This document shows, in pieces, positions 1 to 6,067 of a stretch of 6,067 nucleotides of DNA; positions within the stretch are counted from its first letter, which is position 1, and every line of letters starts with the position of its first letter. The DNA is taken from positions 1-6,067 of the forward strand of contig DASRUE010000299.1 of the NCBI GenBank assembly GCA_035687895.1. Direction: 5' to 3'. Below the pieces are notes generated by a model. The model did not search any database. It had not been told where the DNA came from and saw only the letters and a list, made by a program, of their open reading frames with translations. The stretch is from JAERML01 sp035687895. Its GTDB lineage: Bacteria > Bacteroidota > Ignavibacteria > UBA10030 > UBA6906. The position numbers and the translations under genes are program-made.

Positions 1-2094
1 GAAGCCGGTACCATCGAAGTCGATCAAATGAGTTTTTCTATTGAGCCATTCCTGTACGTTGACAACACGCTCGTCACCTGGAACGACGTCACCCGCAGCC
101 AGTCCCTTGAGAACGATTATCTGCCGATCCCCTCCGTGCAATGGAAGTACAACAACATTGTTCTCACCGTTCGGGCGTTTGCTACAGGTAACGCCGGCAG
201 CAGCCAGCTGATCGCAACGTATAAGATCAAGAACTTGGGCGGGCCGGCACAGGGAAAACTGTTTCTTGCGGTACGGCCGTTCCAGATAAACCCCCCGTGG
301 CAGGGGCTGAATCACCCGGGTGGTGCGTCGCGTATCGATAGCGTCCGCATAGACAACGGCATGATGTTGGTGAACGAAAAGAGGATCATTCCTCTCAATG
401 CCCCATCTGGAATCGGGGCAACGTCTTTTGCGAACGGCGATATCACCGAATACCTGGTGCAGGGTGGCCTCCCTTCCGAACAACAGGTTCTTGATGAGAA
501 GGGGTTCTGCTCCGCCGCTCTTGCATATGACTTCGACGTGGTCAGTGGATCGGTAAAAGAGATTCATCTTGTTGTGCCGTTTCACGCGTGGCGCGGCAGC
601 CCGACGCCGAACATGAACGATGAAAGTGCCGGCATCTATGTGAGTCTCGCCCACGCATCGACGCGGACGATGTGGCAATCCATGCTTGACAGGTTCCAGG
701 TGAAGCTTCCCCCGTCTGCGCAACCCATCATCAACACGATCAAATCGAATCTCGCATACATTTTCATCAACCAGGACGGACCACGCATACAGCCCGGATC
801 CAGAAACTATGAACGTTCGTGGATTCGCGATGGCTCACTTACATCGACCGCGTTGCTGCAGCTTGGGATCAAGGATGAAGTGCGTGAGTATGTGGATTGG
901 TACTCGACGTTTCAATTTCCGAGCGGGAAGATCCCCTGTGTTGTGGACTCCCGTGGCGGTGACCCAACCAACGAGCACGATAGCCACGGACAAATGATCT
1001 ACCTTATCATGCAGACGTTTCACTTCACCAATGATACGGCATGGCTGCGAACGAAGTGGGAGACGGTCGTAAACACCGTCCGCTACATCCAGAAATTGCG
1101 TGCCGAAAGAAAGACAGACCTGTACAGGAATGGCACGCCCCAGCAGCGCGCGTGTTACGGGTTGGTCCCTGAATCCATCAGTCATGAAGGGTACTGGAAC
1201 AATCCAATGCATTCCTATTGGGATGATTTCTTTATTCTTCGGGGGCTCAAGGATGCGACGGCGATAGCAGGTATCGTGGGCGAAAAGAAGTTGGAGGCAG
1301 AGTTTGCCGTGGAACGGGAGGATTTCAGGAAGGACTTCTACGCGTCCATCCGGCGCGCAATGAAAAACAAGAAGATTAACTACATCCCGGGGTGCGTAGA
1401 ACTCGGGGACTTTGATGCGACCTCGACCACGGTGGGGATCAATCCTGCAAACGAACTCGGGGTGATTCCTGAACCGGCGTTGCATAGCACGTTCGACCGG
1501 TACTACGACTATTTCACCAAACGGAAGAACAACACTGTTGCGTGGAAGGACTACACTCCGTACGAGAACCGCGTCATCGGTTCGTTTGTGTATCTCGATC
1601 AGAAGGAGAGAGCACAGGACGCCCTCGCCTTCTTCATGAATGACAGGCGTCCGCACGGATGGAACCACTGGGCCGAGGTAGTCCACCGAGATCCGCTGGC
1701 TCCGAAGTACATTGGCGACATGCCACATACGTGGTGCGGCTCGGACTTTATCCGCTCCGTCCGCGCCATATTTGTGTACGAGCGTGAGAATGACACCGCG
1801 CTGGTTGTCGGCGCCGGGATTGCCGATTCCTGGGTTGACGATTCTGCCGGAGTGACCGTAACAAATCTGCCAACGTACTATGGAACGATCAGCTATTCAA
1901 TCAAGCGAGTTGGAAAGAGCGTCGTGGTGCACCTGGATGGTACCCTGCATGTTCCATCTGGAAAGATCATCGTGAAGTCTCCACTCTCGAAGCGTATCAA
2001 ATCGGCGACCGTGAATGGTGTGAAGGTGAAAGCAGTGAAGGGGAAAGAGATTCGTGTGGACAAGCTCCCCTCGACAATCACAATCTCCTACTGA
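1..2094 (+). CDS. Six-hairpin glycosidase-like protein, 5'-truncated by the window edge
   Basis: Probable glycoside hydrolase of the (alpha/alpha)6-barrel type; the substrate is unknown. The frame is open from base 1, giving 697 visible residues (numbered here from base 1). The first ATG, at 28, has no ribosome binding site and falls inside what looks like a continuing beta-domain, so the true start is probably upstream. Seen in order: a beta-rich region (about 1-235) resembling the N-terminal supersandwich of such enzymes; a helical barrel (about 240-600); and a C-terminal beta-domain (about 605-697) ending in lysine-rich strands. Conserved-looking motifs are SWIRDG (274-278, D277), as in the W-x-R-D substrate-binding motif of GH15-like and debranching enzymes; NEHDSHGQ (E325, D327); PESISHEGYW (E391, E396); HSYWDD (D408, D409); HWAEVV (E559); and GDMPHTW (572-578). 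E391 or E396 paired with E559 are plausible acid and base, but this is inference. The gene stops at TGA 2092-2094, 15 bases before the GH2 gene. Proteins of this style are often annotated only as discoidin-domain or hypothetical proteins. Confidence 0.8.
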   Translation, partial: EAGTIEVDQMSFSIEPFLYVDNTLVTWNDVTRSQSLENDYLPIPSVQWKYNNIVLTVRAFATGNAGSSQLIATYKIKNLGGPAQGKLFLAVRPFQINPPWQGLNHPGGASRIDSVRIDNGMMLVNEKRIIPLNAPSGIGATSFANGDITEYLVQGGLPSEQQVLDEKGFCSAALAYDFDVVSGSVKEIHLVVPFHAWRGSPTPNMNDESAGIYVSLAHASTRTMWQSMLDRFQVKLPPSAQPIINTIKSNLAYIFINQDGPRIQPGSRNYERSWIRDGSLTSTALLQLGIKDEVREYVDWYSTFQFPSGKIPCVVDSRGGDPTNEHDSHGQMIYLIMQTFHFTNDTAWLRTKWETVVNTVRYIQKLRAERKTDLYRNGTPQQRACYGLVPESISHEGYWNNPMHSYWDDFFILRGLKDATAIAGIVGEKKLEAEFAVEREDFRKDFYASIRRAMKNKKINYIPGCVELGDFDATSTTVGINPANELGVIPEPALHSTFDRYYDYFTKRKNNTVAWKDYTPYENRVIGSFVYLDQKERAQDALAFFMNDRRPHGWNHWAEVVHRDPLAPKYIGDMPHTWCGSDFIRSVRAIFVYERENDTALVVGAGIADSWVDDSAGVTVTNLPTYYGTISYSIKRVGKSVVVHLDGTLHVPSGKIIVKSPLSKRIKSATVNGVKVKAVKGKEIRVDKLPSTITISY

Positions 2095-2109
2095 GGCCGC
2101 CGCGCATTC

Positions 2110-4767
2110 ATGACCCGATCTCCCCGCACCACACTTTCGCTCAACGGTGGCTGGCAGATTGCGCCGGGGCGAAAGGAAGCACCGCCGGGGCACTGGGGTC
2201 ACGAGGTTGTTGTTCCCGGACTCGTCGACCTTGCGGTGCCGCGATATGATTGGTCGGTAAGTGAATACCACTGGTACCGGACAACGTTCACCATTCCTGC
2301 AGCGAATCGCTCTGCACTGGCATTCCTGAGAATTGATCAGGCCATGTTTGGCACGTCCGTGTGGTTGAATGGCGCCTACGTGGGCTGTGACATCGCGTGC
2401 TATACTTCCCAGGAATACGACATTACTGCTGCTGTAAAGTACGGCGTTGAAAACGAACTTCTTGTCCGTGTCGGTGCGAGGAACACATTGCCAGCCGAGA
2501 GCGCGGTGGGGAAAGATCGGGAGCGGACGGAGTTCATTCCAGGTATCTGGGGAGACGTGAATGTTATCCTCTCCGGGAATCCTCGTGTGAGGCTCGTGCA
2601 GGTTATTCCACACATGGGCGCAGGAATCGCCAGTGTGCGACTCTGGATTGAGAACCGTTCGGACAATGATGCTCTGATTCAACTTGGCGCCAGAGCCTTC
2701 GAGAAGAAATCACGCGGGAGTGTCTTGCCGGAAGGGAAGTTGTCCCTGCGTGTGAAGGCGAACAGCGAGAGTACTACAACACTCGACGTACAGATCGAGA
2801 AGTTAATTCCCTGGTCGCCTGAGAATCCGTTCCTCTACGAAGTTGAATCACGTATTATACATCAGGATGCGACGACCGACAGGCTCACCACAACATTCGG
2901 AATGCGGGAATTCAAAGTTGATGGCGGCGACTTTGTCTTCAACGGCAAGCGGATCTTCCTCCGGGGTGGCAATATCGCGTTCCATCGCTTTCTCTCGGAT
3001 GCAGATCGGGGTTCGCTCCCCTGGAACCCCGATTGGATCAAACGCGTCCTCATTGATATCCCGCGTGTACACAACTTCAATTTCTTCCGGAGCCATATCG
3101 GCCAGATGTACAATCGATGGTATGACATCGCTGACGAATATGGGATGCTGTTGCAGAATGAATGGCAGTTCTGGACCACGACCGGCACGAAGGAACAAAT
3201 CACGAAGGAGTTCACCCGCTGGCTGCAGGATAACTGGAACCATCCAAGCATCATCATTTGGGATGCGTTGAACGAGAGTTCGGATCCTGTCGTGCAGAAC
3301 GAGGTTATTCCCGAGATGAAGAAACTGGACCCCACCCGGCCATGGGAGTCGGTGGACTTTGTTGAGCAGCACCCGTATATCTACTCGCTCGGACCGGTCC
3401 TCAACGAGGAGAAGTTCGGCTTCGCAGTGTCAATGGATGAACTGGAGAAGATGTCGACACCATCCGTCGTGAATGAATTTCTCTGGTGGTGGCTGGACAA
3501 GGAATGGAAGCCCACCATTCTCACGCAGGACGTGATCGAACGATGGCTGGGGAAGGACTATACGCAGGGCGAGCTTGTGGGACGGCAGTCGTTCCTGGCG
3601 CAGGAGTTGGTAGAGCTGTTCCGGCGAATGCGGGTAGATGCCATTCAACCGTTCGTGTATCTGAGCAACAACTCTGGACCGACAGCGCACTGGTTTCTCG
3701 GCCACGTGAAGGACCTGCGGCCAAAGCCGGTGATGCAGACGTTGAAGAACGCATTCGCTCCCTTCGGGATTAGTCTGGAGATTTGGGACAGGCATTTCTA
3801 TGCCGGCGAGTCACGCGCGATGCGTCTATTCATCATCAACGATGATCCGGTGTCACGTACGGGGACAGTACGGTACGGTGTGGTGCGATTCGACGGGGAA
3901 TGGACGTATGATACTTCGCTGAGAGTTTCGGTTGAGCCGGGTGGCTCCCTCATCACGCCAATTCAGGTCATGCTCCCCCGCCGTGCCGGCGAGTACAGGA
4001 TACGCGCGGAACTGCTGGAGGAAGGTCGTGGCAGTGTATTGTCGTACTCAGAGAAGATCGCTCATGTTTTTGATCCCCTGACTGATAGTGAAGCACAGCG
4101 CCGACCCGCCCTCCTCGTTATGGAAGGTTCGGATGAGATCACCCGGTTTCTGACGACGCACCGGTTTTCGATTCGGAACCTGTCTGCGGGTCAATTGTCG
4201 GACGCTGATATTGTAGTTGTGGCCGACGGAATGGTGAGGAGCAGAGAATACGAACGCCGCGTGAACGATCTCAGCCGTGTTGTGAACGCAGGCGCGACCC
4301 TTGTGGTGATCGAGCCCGAGTATGGTGTTCAGGGAAAGGAAGAGATCCGCATCTTGGACGATCTCGTGCTGACCCTGGAATCGCGCAACGATACAGACAA
4401 GGGGGGGTATGATTCGTATGTCTTTGCAGATCAAGGAGATCATCCGTTGTGGAGGGGGATTGATAAGAACCATTTGCACATGTTCAATGGTGGGCTGGGT
4501 GGTGAGATGGTCTCACAACACACGGTAACTTGTCCCATCGCGTACGATGTCCTCGCACGCTGCGGGATGAAACTTGCCGTGGAAGTGGTCCAGGAAATCC
4601 AGTACGGTTCAGGACTGGTGATCGTTTCCCGGATCCAAACACGGGGGAGACTCAATGCGAACAGACATGGCGGGGCTTTGTTTGACAGAAGAGTTGATCC
4701 GGTTGCACAGCGTTACTTTCTCAACCTCATGTCGTACGCCGGAAAACGTAAGAGCGGTTCTTCGTAG
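2110..4767 (+). CDS. Glycoside hydrolase family 2 protein with C-terminal amidotransferase-like domain
   Basis: Retaining exo-beta-glycosidase of the beta-galactosidase/glucuronidase/mannosidase superfamily, 885 residues; sugar specificity cannot be read from sequence. Residues about 5-155 form the jelly-roll sugar-binding domain (LNGGW start, HWYRTTF, VWLNGAYVG, GIWGDV). About 158-265 is the immunoglobulin-like sandwich, ending in TTFGMREFKVDG. About 270-550 is the TIM barrel (FLRGGN, NFFRSHIGQM, LLQNEW). The acid/base is predicted as E389 in WDALNESSD and the nucleophile as E456 in VVNEFLWWW. Residues about 560-655 look like a further beta-sandwich, and 665-885 an alpha/beta Rossmann or glutamine-amidotransferase-like domain (ALLVMEG, ADIVVVADG, GATLVVIEPEYG, DHPLWRGID). 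ATG 2110 is the only usable start: the same frame holds TGA at 2092-2094 and no other start codon between. GAGG at 2093-2096 is a poorly spaced ribosome site, suggesting translational coupling to the upstream gene. There is no signal peptide, so a cytoplasmic location is likely. Confidence 0.92.
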   Translation: MTRSPRTTLSLNGGWQIAPGRKEAPPGHWGHEVVVPGLVDLAVPRYDWSVSEYHWYRTTFTIPAANRSALAFLRIDQAMFGTSVWLNGAYVGCDIACYTSQEYDITAAVKYGVENELLVRVGARNTLPAESAVGKDRERTEFIPGIWGDVNVILSGNPRVRLVQVIPHMGAGIASVRLWIENRSDNDALIQLGARAFEKKSRGSVLPEGKLSLRVKANSESTTTLDVQIEKLIPWSPENPFLYEVESRIIHQDATTDRLTTTFGMREFKVDGGDFVFNGKRIFLRGGNIAFHRFLSDADRGSLPWNPDWIKRVLIDIPRVHNFNFFRSHIGQMYNRWYDIADEYGMLLQNEWQFWTTTGTKEQITKEFTRWLQDNWNHPSIIIWDALNESSDPVVQNEVIPEMKKLDPTRPWESVDFVEQHPYIYSLGPVLNEEKFGFAVSMDELEKMSTPSVVNEFLWWWLDKEWKPTILTQDVIERWLGKDYTQGELVGRQSFLAQELVELFRRMRVDAIQPFVYLSNNSGPTAHWFLGHVKDLRPKPVMQTLKNAFAPFGISLEIWDRHFYAGESRAMRLFIINDDPVSRTGTVRYGVVRFDGEWTYDTSLRVSVEPGGSLITPIQVMLPRRAGEYRIRAELLEEGRGSVLSYSEKIAHVFDPLTDSEAQRRPALLVMEGSDEITRFLTTHRFSIRNLSAGQLSDADIVVVADGMVRSREYERRVNDLSRVVNAGATLVVIEPEYGVQGKEEIRILDDLVLTLESRNDTDKGGYDSYVFADQGDHPLWRGIDKNHLHMFNGGLGGEMVSQHTVTCPIAYDVLARCGMKLAVEVVQEIQYGSGLVIVSRIQTRGRLNANRHGGALFDRRVDPVAQRYFLNLMSYAGKRKSGSS

Positions 4768-4773
4768 TCCGGC
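4738..4773. repeat. Imperfect inverted repeat spanning the GH2 stop codon
   Basis: GCCGGA at 4738-4743 is matched by its exact reverse complement TCCGGC at 4768-4773. Inside, ACG (4746-4748) can pair with CGT (4763-4765) across a small internal loop, leaving a 14-base apical loop. The stem overlaps the end of the GH2 gene and its TAG stop. Only a short broken pyrimidine stretch (CCCTTTCTC) follows, not a T-run, so it is a poor intrinsic terminator. It could be a weak attenuator or mRNA-end stabiliser, or chance. Confidence 0.25.
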
Positions 4774-4851
4774 TTACCCTTTCTCGATGTCTGGCGATTC
4801 GATGATCTTCCAACATCCATTGAACTAAAGAACAACGGGGAAGCTTGCTAC

Positions 4852-4859
4852 AAGGGAGA
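4852..4859 (+). promoter_or_regulatory. Ribosome binding site deciding the esterase start
   Basis: AAGGGAGA lies 9 bases before GTG 4869 and is a strong Shine-Dalgarno match. It lies downstream of the in-frame TTG at 4845, so it argues against that earlier start. The GTG start also places the lipobox cysteine at residue 18, which is normal for a lipoprotein signal. Confidence 0.75.
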
Positions 4860-4868
4860 ACGCGTGTC

Positions 4869-5603
4869 GTGAAACAACTTCTTATGGGCTGCGTTATGGC
4901 TGCAACTTCGCTGACGGGCTGCGGTTCAGCACAGGAGTGGATGCTCGCCACCGGACAGCATCCGCAGGCATTCGAAAAAAGAATCACCAAGACTGTTAGC
5001 TACAGGTTCTTGCTGTATCTGCCGAAATCGTACGGACAGGAACCGCAGAAGAAGTGGCCCTTGGTCTTTTTTCTCCATGGCTCCGGCGAATCGGGTGATG
5101 ACATCCGGAAGGTGAAGGTGCACGGTCCTCCGAAGCTTGTGGAAACTGACGCGGCCTTCCCGTTCATCGTGGTGTCCCCCCAGAATCAAGTAGGAACAAG
5201 CTGGTCTGTGGAAGGTCTCAACGCGCTTCTCGATGAGGTTGTTGCACGGCTTCCGATCGATGAAGACAGGGTGTATCTCACCGGCTTGAGTCGTGGTGGC
5301 TACGGCACATGGCACTTTGCCTGTGCTCATCCCGAACGGTTTGCCGCGATTGCACCTGTATGCGGTGGTGGCTATCCCGATGCTGTGTGCCGGCTGAAGA
5401 ACGTCCCCGTATGGGTGTTCCATGGAGCTAAGGACCCGGTCATCAATATCAGCGAGAGCTATCGAATGGTCGATCCGCTGAAAGAATGCGGCGGCGACGT
5501 GAGATTTACCATCTATCCCGAAGCTGGACACGATGCATGGACGGAGACCTATATGAACCCAGAGCTGTACACGTGGTTTCTTTCCCACACTAGAAAACGA
5601 TGA
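4869..5603 (+). CDS. Lipoprotein alpha/beta-hydrolase esterase
   Basis: Serine esterase of the phospholipase/carboxylesterase or dienelactone-hydrolase-like group, also close in style to CE1 and PHB-depolymerase-like esterases; 244 residues from GTG 4869. The N-terminus is a lipoprotein signal: K2, a short hydrophobic stretch, and lipobox LTGC with the lipidated cysteine at 18, so the protein should be anchored in the cell envelope. The alpha/beta-hydrolase core includes the oxyanion-hole motif FFLHGSG (67-73), nucleophile elbow G-L-S-R-G with S141, catalytic D189 in FHGAKDP, and H221 in EAGHDAW, so the triad is complete and in the usual order. The length fits a single catalytic domain without accessory modules. 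The gene follows the GH2 gene after 101 bases and sits 15 bases before the GH3 gene, which suggests a role in removing acetyl, feruloyl or other acyl groups from the glycan the neighbours hydrolyse. The substrate is inferred from context only; a peptidase-like S9 relative is less likely. Confidence 0.88.
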   Translation: MKQLLMGCVMAATSLTGCGSAQEWMLATGQHPQAFEKRITKTVSYRFLLYLPKSYGQEPQKKWPLVFFLHGSGESGDDIRKVKVHGPPKLVETDAAFPFIVVSPQNQVGTSWSVEGLNALLDEVVARLPIDEDRVYLTGLSRGGYGTWHFACAHPERFAAIAPVCGGGYPDAVCRLKNVPVWVFHGAKDPVINISESYRMVDPLKECGGDVRFTIYPEAGHDAWTETYMNPELYTWFLSHTRKR

Positions 5604-5611
5604 AAGGGAGA
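5604..5611 (+). promoter_or_regulatory. Ribosome binding site of the GH3 gene
   Basis: AAGGGAGA, identical to the site before the esterase gene, begins directly after the esterase TGA and lies 7 bases before ATG 5619. It favours ATG 5619 over the in-frame ATG at 5649, which has no comparable upstream purine run. Confidence 0.75.
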
Positions 5612-5618
5612 GCTTGCC

Positions 5619-6067
5619 ATGACGGCACGGCATGATAGATTCGTCGCGATGAAACTCATTTGCTTGTTGCTGCTCTGGGGCGTTATTTCCGGTCGAGCTC
5701 AGGACGCGGCGATCCAGCGAAGTGTCGACTCACTGCTGAGCATGATGACACTTGAAGAAAAGTGTGGGCAACTCAACCAGATTCCGGCCAACTGGAAGGA
5801 TGGTGTGAGCTACCTAACGGATGAAGGGAAAGAGATGGTCCGTCGAGGACAGGTTGGCTCGCTTCTGAATGCCGCCGGCGCCTCGTCCATCAGGGAGATC
5901 CAGCGCCTTACCGTCGAGGAAAGCAGGCTTGGGATCCCTCTCATCATCGGGGTTGATATTATCCACGGGAGCCGTACGATCTTTCCGGTTCCTCTCGCAG
6001 AAGCAAGCTCGTGGGACCCCGAGCTGGTCCAGAAATCGGCCCGGGTTGCTGCCGTTGAAGCCTCGGC
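5619..6067 (+). CDS. GH3 beta-glucosidase (BglX type), N-terminal part, cut by the window end
   Basis: Periplasmic or secreted retaining exo-beta-glycosidase that releases terminal sugars, typically glucose or xylose, from beta-linked oligosaccharides. Only 149 residues are visible and no stop is reached; full-length relatives are roughly 750 residues. Residues 1-27 form a Sec signal peptide: a basic n-region, hydrophobic LICLLLLWGVI (13-23), and likely cleavage after SGRA (24-27), just before QDAA. MTLEEKCGQL (43-52) is the hallmark start of the GH3 barrel. GQVGSLLN (77-84), SRLGIPLIIGVDIIHGSRT (102-120) and FPVPLAEASSWDPELV (122-137) follow; D113 matches the conserved substrate-binding aspartate of this family. 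The catalytic nucleophile and acid/base lie beyond the window and cannot be checked. ATG 5619 is chosen for its ribosome site; starting at ATG 5649 would still give a signal peptide. The gene lies 15 bases after the esterase and is almost certainly cotranscribed with it. Confidence 0.93.
   Translation, partial: MTARHDRFVAMKLICLLLLWGVISGRAQDAAIQRSVDSLLSMMTLEEKCGQLNQIPANWKDGVSYLTDEGKEMVRRGQVGSLLNAAGASSIREIQRLTVEESRLGIPLIIGVDIIHGSRTIFPVPLAEASSWDPELVQKSARVAAVEAS

Noticed and set aside
835..1728. Long open frame of 297 codons on the minus strand inside the first gene
   Set aside because: It lies wholly antisense to a protein with clear fold motifs, its translation shows no recognisable domain, and it is rich in residues typical of shadow frames. 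It is explained by codon bias of the + strand gene.
1897..2682. Minus-strand open frame of 261 codons crossing the junction of the first two genes
   Set aside because: It spans two unrelated + strand coding regions, its translation has no coherent domain, and it has no convincing ribosome site. It is a shadow.
4738..4782. Rho-independent terminator after the GH2 gene
   Set aside because: A six-base GC-rich stem exists but its loop is long and the downstream bases are mixed pyrimidines without a T-run, so it is reported only as a weak inverted repeat.
4845..4868. Earlier TTG start for the esterase at 4845
   Set aside because: The ribosome site AAGGGAGA lies downstream of it, and the earlier start would add eight polar and charged residues before the lipoprotein signal. 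GTG 4869 is better on both counts.
4768..4868. Promoter, riboswitch or small gene in the 101-base gap before the esterase
   Set aside because: TTGAAC at 4820 resembles a -35 box but no fitting -10 box lies at the right distance. No known riboswitch core or open frame with a ribosome site is visible apart from the esterase start.
4926..5633. Minus-strand open frame of 235 codons opposite the esterase
   Set aside because: It is antisense to an esterase with a complete catalytic triad and a lipobox, and its own product is unrecognisable and rich in Cys and His, as expected of a shadow frame.

Overview
The window is a compact block of carbohydrate-degradation genes, all on the + strand. In order it holds: the 3' part of a large glycosidase-like protein with an (alpha/alpha)6 barrel (1-2094, beginning before the window); a complete glycoside hydrolase family 2 (GH2) enzyme with an extra C-terminal Rossmann/glutamine-amidotransferase-like domain (2110-4767); a lipoprotein alpha/beta-hydrolase esterase (4869-5603); and the 5' part of a secreted GH3 beta-glucosidase of the BglX type (5619-6067, running off the right edge). 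Only 15, 101 and 15 bases separate the genes, so they probably form one operon, or two transcription units split at the 101-base gap.

The host looks like a Gram-negative heterotroph with moderate to slightly high GC. The esterase has a lipobox and the GH3 enzyme a Sec-type signal peptide. Clear purine-rich Shine-Dalgarno sites (AAGGGAGA) precede the last two genes, which is atypical of classical Bacteroides. The gene content and protein style resemble polysaccharide-degrading members of the FCB group (Ignavibacteria/Chlorobi-like or relatives) or Planctomycetes-like lineages. This taxonomic reading is inference only; no RNA gene or marker protein is present to settle it.

Taken together, the esterase would remove acyl groups at the cell envelope, the GH3 enzyme would release terminal sugars (probably beta-linked glucose or xylose) in the periplasm, and the GH2 enzyme, which has no signal peptide, would finish beta-linked oligosaccharides in the cytoplasm. 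The first protein has the architecture of an inverting six-hairpin glycosidase but cannot be assigned to a numbered family from sequence alone. No SusC/SusD pair, transporter or regulator lies inside the window, so the substrate is not determined.

There are no RNA genes, mobile elements or CRISPR repeats, and no gene-free stretch longer than 101 bases. The most unusual points are the family-unassigned first protein, the domain composition and localisation of the GH2 enzyme, and two gene junctions with the same layout (TGA, 15 bases, ATG, same reading frame).
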